DNA of 64,000 bases. It comes from CAUUCX01 sp041844835 (GTDB lineage Bacteria > Bacillota > Clostridia > Peptostreptococcales > Anaerovoracaceae). The stretch is from positions 1 to 64,000 of the forward strand of contig JBGZBU010000003.1 of the NCBI GenBank assembly GCA_041844835.1, read 5' to 3'. Under the pieces are notes generated by a model. That model worked only from the letters and a program-made list of their open reading frames with translations, was not told the origin of the DNA and did no database searches. Positions 60,536 to 64,000 of the stretch are shown in pieces. The position numbers were made by a program, and so were the translations under genes. Positions within the stretch are counted from its first letter, which is position 1. Every line of letters begins with the position of its first letter.

Positions 60536-60847
60536 TTAAAGTTTGATCTCCACGTCAACGCCTGCAGGAAGCTCAAGCTTCATAAGTGAATCCACCGTCT
60601 TCGGCGTTGAGTTGGTGATGTCGATCAGTCTCTTGTGAGTGCGCTGTTCAAACTGCTCTCTGCTGTCCTTATACTTGTGAACCGCCCTCAAAATCGTCAC
60701 CACCTCTTTTTCGGTCGGCAACGGAATAGGACCTGATACATCGGCACCCGTTTTCTCTGCAGCCTCTACAATCTTTGCAGCGGACTTATCCAAAGTTTTG
60801 TGATCGTATGCCTTTAACCTGATTCTGATTTTTTTCTGTTCGCTCAT
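60536..60847 (-). CDS. rpsJ: 30S ribosomal protein S10
   Basis: A 103-residue S10 (MSEQKKIRIRLKAYDHKTLD, GADVSGPIPLPTEKEVVTIL, RTHKRLIDITNSTPKTVDSL). The start at 60847 gives the normal length and has AGGAGG upstream; the longer frame is excluded. First gene of the supercluster. S10 also acts in NusB-dependent antitermination. 110 bases separate it from rplC. Confidence 0.98.
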   Translation of the reverse strand: MSEQKKIRIRLKAYDHKTLDKSAAKIVEAAEKTGADVSGPIPLPTEKEVVTILRAVHKYKDSREQFEQRTHKRLIDITNSTPKTVDSLMKLELPAGVDVEIKL

Positions 60848-61108
60848 TTTTTTCCTCCTAATTTTTCTTGCACTTTTCGCTATGTCACGTACAAAGGATT
60901 CCCTTAAGTATTGAATATCCGGCGAATTCCCAGCTGAATCCGTCCGCATATACGCGATGTTTTCTTCGGTACACATCGCCGTGCGTTTCCTAATATATTA
61001 AACACACAAATACTCAAGCGACCCCCTCGCCTCCATCTCGTGGAGACAATTCTCAGTGGAAATTCTCCGATAGCACGGTAACTTCCCACCTCATCGCCTT
61101 GAGCAAGC
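60848..61108 (-). other. Long 5' leader of the S10 operon
   Basis: About 260 transcribed bases between the predicted start and rpsJ, with no convincing reading frame of its own. It contains several short inverted segments (for example AAGG-GAAT-CCTT near 60900) and G-rich stretches. Length and position suggest a regulatory leader, but I cannot fold it reliably or assign a known family. Confidence 0.5.
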
Positions 61109-61114
61109 TTTGTT

Positions 61115-61143
61115 AGTATACAATAGTATTTTAGCAAATGCAA
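61115..61143 (-). promoter_or_regulatory. Main promoter of the S10-spc-alpha supercluster
   Basis: TTGCAT (-35, 61138-61143) and TATACT (-10, 61115-61120), 17 bases apart on the minus strand, upstream of the rpsJ leader. Close to consensus, as expected for ribosomal genes. Confidence 0.8.
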
Positions 61144-61345
61144 TACTTTTTTGGATATTTCCGCTTAGATTTATACATGGCGAAATCATTATTCTTTTGG
61201 GGCTATCCGCTTCTTTTTTCATGCTGCACTGAAACACGCATCCCCGCATTCCTTTTTTGGGGATTGATTTGAGGGATTGATGCAAAATTCACCAATGCAT
61301 TTTTCTCATTTTTATCCATATTATGTGCTGTGATCAATCCCCGGC

Positions 61346-61379
61346 TGTTCTGCATCCTGATATGTTCTGCATCCCGGTA
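61346..61379. repeat. Tandem 17-bp repeat upstream of the desulfoferrodoxin gene
   Basis: TGTTCTGCATCCTGATA (61346-61362) is followed directly by TGTTCTGCATCCCGGTA (61363-61379), 15 of 17 identical, about 25-60 bases upstream of the -10. Possibly a regulator site for oxidative stress control; otherwise unexplained. The rest of 61144-61345 shows nothing recognisable. Confidence 0.65.
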
Positions 61380-61425
61380 TCTTGCTTATTTATTCGCTGA
61401 TCGTGTTATTTTTCTCATAATAGGG

Positions 61426-61431
61426 TATAAT
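61426..61431 (+). promoter_or_regulatory. -10 element of the desulfoferrodoxin promoter
   Basis: A perfect TATAAT about 103 bases before the ATG at 61534. The -35 region (GTGTTA at a 17-base spacing) is poor, so activation or derepression may matter. Confidence 0.5.
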
Positions 61432-61533
61432 AAAGTCATGCGCTTATATGTGCATTGTGATATTGATTACTGACGGCATTGGTAATTAAAGTTTGCACTA
61501 TGATGTGAGAGAATTGTTATGGAGGACAATAAT

Positions 61534-61920
61534 ATGAAACAGGAATTGAAATTTTTCAAATGCGCACATTGCGGAAATATCGTACAGCTCGTTGAAGATA
61601 TGGGCCCTGCAGTTGTCTGTTGTGGGGAGCCTATGAGGCTTCTTAATCCGAACACCGAAGAGGCTGCACATGAGAAACATATCCCTGTAGTTTCGTGCGA
61701 CGGCTCGAAAGTCAGCGTAGTGGTGGGCAGCGTGGCGCATCCGATGGTTGAAGAGCATTACATCGGGTGGATAGTGCTTGAAACGGAGCAGGGATACGAT
61801 CTTAAATATCTTGATCACACGGGTGCTCCTGAAGTTAATTTTGCGGTTGCCGACGGGGATAAAGCTGTTGCAGTTTATGCATATTGCAATCTTCACGGTC
61901 TTTGGAAAACTGCACTGTAG
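61534..61920 (+). CDS. dfx: Desulfoferrodoxin-type superoxide reductase
   Basis: A 128-residue protein that reduces superoxide to hydrogen peroxide without making oxygen, typical of anaerobes. The N-terminal desulforedoxin domain has its iron ligands in CAHCGNIV and VVCCGEPM; the catalytic domain has the four-His/one-Cys iron site in HEKHIPVV, GSVAHPM, EEHYIGWI and YCNLHGLW. The start at 61534 has GGAGG 8 bases upstream; the ATG at 61519 just contains that site. Monocistronic, ended by a strong hairpin. No rubredoxin partner is adjacent. Confidence 0.95.
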   Translation: MKQELKFFKCAHCGNIVQLVEDMGPAVVCCGEPMRLLNPNTEEAAHEKHIPVVSCDGSKVSVVVGSVAHPMVEEHYIGWIVLETEQGYDLKYLDHTGAPEVNFAVADGDKAVAVYAYCNLHGLWKTAL

Positions 61921-61971
61921 AGACGGCTTCTTGAGGCGTGTTTATATGTGCTTGTAACGTTATATATAATT

Positions 61972-62007
61972 AAAACAGGCTGTGCGCTAACGCGCACAGC
62001 CTGTTTT
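61972..62007. terminator. Strong bidirectional terminator between dfx and the radical SAM gene
   Basis: AAAACAGGCTGTGCGC and its exact complement (61972-61987, 61992-62007) around TAAC form a 16-base-pair stem, with T residues on one strand and the A-rich/T-rich pairing on the other. It lies between two convergent genes. Confidence 0.9.
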
Positions 62008-62027
62008 TCATCACTCTGTTTAAGTCA

Positions 62028-63407
62028 TCAGCCTTTCGACATCCCCGTGCGTCCTTTTCCGTGGAAAACCTCTTCCCACGCTTTATCCGCATACGGTTTG
62101 AAGTTTTCGGCAACCTCATCTATGCGGCGCTTAAACTCCTCGTCATAAAGCATCATTTCAGCCCCCCTGTCAGAAGGTTTTGCGCCCGTCTTTTCCATGA
62201 TTTCCCTGACAACTGTCGGATTGTCAATCATCATGCACGGCAGCAACATATTGTCGTTATAAGGTTGCCTTGCGATGTGCTCTTTAAAGAAAGGATGTTC
62301 AAATGCACTTATAAGCGGCTTGTTTTTAAGATTTACAGCCGAATAGTGTGCAAAAATACAAGGTTCTACATCCTCATTGGAATTTATATGACAGTAATAT
62401 TTCCCGGCGATGCATCCGCCTACATACGGCGCGTCATTGAAAAAATCAACAGGGAATATTTTTTTTGTTACACGTATCTTTCTCGTGCGTTCTCCGAGTC
62501 TCAATCTTTGTTCAGGGGTGAGCATCAGGTCTATTGCCGGCTCATGCCCTACAGGCATGAACATGAAATACCAAATCATTTTCGCCCCCAGCTCTATAAT
62601 CATGTCGATATATTCGTCCGATGTGACGACATCCACATTGTTTGTCGCCGTTGCAGAGGATATGCCGAACAATACGCCTCTTTCCTTAAGCAACCCGGCG
62701 GCGGCAGTGGTGCGCTTAAACACCCCGTTCCCACGCCTTGCGTCTGTTTCTTTTTCAAATCCTTCAAGAGAAAACATCGGCATGACATTCCCGAGTTTCT
62801 GCAATCTGTCCGCAACCTGTTCATCAATCAGCGTACCGTTTGTAAAAGGTGTAAATATGATGTCGTTATATTTTTCATATATGTCCAGCATATACTCATT
62901 AATGAACGGCTCTCCGCCCAGAATTATAATATAGTGTATACCGAGATCGCGCGCTTCACCGACCAATCTGTCCATTTCTTCAAACGGAATGTCATCTTCT
63001 TTGCTGTAGCTGTTTGCATAGCACCCGGTGCAATCCAGATTGCATCGCATGGACGGACTTATCAGAAGTGCAAAAGGAATTTTAGTCCCGGTTTCGTTAA
63101 ATATTTGCGCTCTTTTAGGCATTCCCTGCCAAACGGCATTCGAGAAAAAATTGTTGAAAGCTGTAGATAAGCAATGATTGTCCGTTGTAGCAAACAATTC
63201 ATTTATGAACTCATGTATTGACGGAACATCACGATACATCGTATAGACATTCTCGACCTGCGATCTGGCAAAATCTCCCTTTGCCCATTTGCGAGCGAGT
63301 TGAAAGGCCTGGTCTATATTTTTCTCAGGATTTGAACTTATTTTGCTTGTGATCGTTTTGATAGCTAAATGCTTGGCACGTTTCTCCAGTGTTTCTCCCA
63401 TACCCAT
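62028..63407 (-). CDS. Radical SAM/SPASM-like protein of unknown substrate
   Basis: A 459-residue enzyme. An N-terminal helical region of about 115 residues precedes the radical SAM core with CNLDCTGCY (CxxxCxxC, [4Fe-4S] and SAM) and the GGEP motif ILGGEPFINEYM. The C-terminal half has SPASM-like cysteines (GGCIAGKYYCHINS and VEPCIFAHY) for auxiliary clusters. AGGAGG precedes the ATG. No peptide substrate, transporter or partner gene adjoins it, so it may not be a peptide maturase; similar stand-alone proteins occur in many Clostridia. Has its own promoter at 63480-63507. Confidence 0.88.
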   Translation of the reverse strand: MGMGETLEKRAKHLAIKTITSKISSNPEKNIDQAFQLARKWAKGDFARSQVENVYTMYRDVPSIHEFINELFATTDNHCLSTAFNNFFSNAVWQGMPKRAQIFNETGTKIPFALLISPSMRCNLDCTGCYANSYSKEDDIPFEEMDRLVGEARDLGIHYIIILGGEPFINEYMLDIYEKYNDIIFTPFTNGTLIDEQVADRLQKLGNVMPMFSLEGFEKETDARRGNGVFKRTTAAAGLLKERGVLFGISSATATNNVDVVTSDEYIDMIIELGAKMIWYFMFMPVGHEPAIDLMLTPEQRLRLGERTRKIRVTKKIFPVDFFNDAPYVGGCIAGKYYCHINSNEDVEPCIFAHYSAVNLKNKPLISAFEHPFFKEHIARQPYNDNMLLPCMMIDNPTVVREIMEKTGAKPSDRGAEMMLYDEEFKRRIDEVAENFKPYADKAWEEVFHGKGRTGMSKG

Positions 63408-63438
63408 AACACACCTCCTATCGACCCATGTTAGACTA

Positions 63439-63455
63439 TTTGGTACAGTACAAAA
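63439..63455 (-). promoter_or_regulatory. Inverted repeat in the leader of the radical SAM gene
   Basis: TTTGGTAC (63439-63446), one base, GTACAAAA (63448-63455): 7 of 8 positions symmetric, placed just downstream of the expected transcription start. Possible repressor site. Confidence 0.4.
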
Positions 63456-63479
63456 TCAAAATTTACTCCGTACAAGGCT

Positions 63480-63507
63480 ATTGTAATACTTTTTTAATAT
63501 TTGTCAA
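63480..63507 (-). promoter_or_regulatory. Promoter of the radical SAM gene
   Basis: TTGACA (-35, 63502-63507) and TACAAT (-10, 63480-63485), 16 bases apart on the minus strand. A near-consensus promoter. Confidence 0.75.
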
Positions 63508-63555
63508 CTCTAACCGCGGAAATGCATTGTAATAACAGAGTTTTAACGGACAACA

Positions 63556-64000
63556 TCACACAAAGATACTGCCGCCGATAAACTCTCGCAAAATTGAATT
63601 GTTAACAATAATCGCATCATCCTCAATGGGAAGGAAAAAATGTAAAAATTTCAGCAATCTTGTCGCTTCCGCATATTCCCGCTCCATAGGCGTTATTCCT
63701 TCAAGCAGCGGTTCCGCATATTTTTTGAGCACCGCCAATTCGTACAAATGAACGGAATTGAAAAATACATCAGCTTCGCCGTTGTACGGGAAAATGTTTT
63801 TGTCTTCCCCCGCTCTTACTTTACTCCATGATGAAATTGTCGAAGCCGCACTATGCCCTCTATACAAATTATCCCGAACCAGTCTTCTGAGCATCCTGGC
63901 ATCTGTCGTGGGGATTCTGTTGTGATCGTCTATAGTTATCTGTGTGAGCGGACTTATATATATCTTAAATTTTTCATTGCGGTCAAATCCCGGAGTCATC
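63556..64000 (-). CDS. Nucleoside (uridine-type) kinase, C-terminal part (5' end beyond window)
   Basis: The last 147 or so residues of a larger protein open to the right window edge; the methionine at 63999 is internal. Segments such as FKIYISPLTQITIDDHNRIP, TTDARMLRRLVRDNLYRGHS, EADVFFNSVHLYELAVLKKY and the terminal NNSILREFIGGS match the C-terminal region of the long Firmicutes nucleoside kinase in which a TGS/threonyl-tRNA-synthetase-like N terminus precedes a uridine kinase domain. The P-loop lies outside the window, so activity cannot be judged. Confidence 0.85.
   Translation of the reverse strand, partial: MTPGFDRNEKFKIYISPLTQITIDDHNRIPTTDARMLRRLVRDNLYRGHSAASTISSWSKVRAGEDKNIFPYNGEADVFFNSVHLYELAVLKKYAEPLLEGITPMEREYAEATRLLKFLHFFLPIEDDAIIVNNSILREFIGGSIFV

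Noticed and set aside
1..64000. CRISPR array, rRNA genes, insertion sequences or prophage
   Set aside because: No regularly spaced repeats, transposase or integrase genes, or rRNA sequences were seen in the window.

Overview
The window looks like a chromosomal segment of an anaerobic Gram-positive bacterium of the class Clostridia, possibly near the Family XIII / Anaerovoracaceae group (the family-level guess is inference). Supporting signs are strong AGGAGG ribosome binding sites, the short zinc-binding S14, S-layer-homology (SLH) and NEAT surface proteins, an ECF transporter, a desulfoferrodoxin-type superoxide reductase, a radical SAM/SPASM protein and a dihydropyrimidine dehydrogenase pair. 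Nearly all genes lie on the minus strand. The plus-strand genes are a PTS IIC remnant, an AraC regulator, a small lipoprotein and desulfoferrodoxin.

Layout. 1-10006: housekeeping and protein quality control (lgt, a lipoprotein, pduL, hpt, then a tig-clpP-clpX-lon-engB-DUF1232 run, and a CYTH protein). 10124-11397: a PTS IIC-like gene broken by one extra G in a run of eight, followed by a perfect palindromic terminator. 11455-26824: a heme/iron acquisition island with an SLH-anchored NEAT protein of 1184 residues, a small secreted protein of unknown function, an exporter-fold ABC pair, an AraC regulator, a NEAT-like/copper-amine-oxidase-domain protein, and an operon of DUF454, a membrane NEAT protein, a Shp-type heme-binding protein, an IsdE-like lipoprotein, a permease and an ATPase. 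26965-29756: an M29 aminopeptidase and a beta-CASP metallo-beta-lactamase. 29955-36264: a reductive pyrimidine (or related amide) degradation cluster with preT, preA, an M20 carbamoylase, a second PreA-like enzyme and a LacI-family regulator. 36367-41399: thioredoxin reductase-like protein, glyA, a lipoprotein, tRNA-Gly(CCC), an aminotransferase and trmB. 41402-45204: a queT/ecfT/ecfA2 ECF transporter whose other ATPase is fused to a degenerate type I dehydroquinase domain. 45326-61143: the S10-spc-alpha ribosomal supercluster from rpsJ to rplQ with secY, adk, map, infA and rpoA. 61346-64000: desulfoferrodoxin, a radical SAM protein and the 3' end of a nucleoside kinase.

The most interesting observation is that four promoters in the heme island share one architecture: an AT-rich box (CTTAATATTTTTTA), a fixed 21-base spacing to a -10-like element, and an inverted repeat GTTWGC-N4-GCWAAC downstream. 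They control the DUF454-NEAT-ABC operon, the NEAT-like/copper-amine-oxidase gene, the unknown secreted protein and the AraC regulator, which suggests one metal- or heme-responsive regulon containing an uncharacterised surface protein. Other points of note are the AroD-EcfA fusion, the poly-G frameshift, a long charged tail on ribosomal protein S3, and several short tandem repeats in front of regulated genes.
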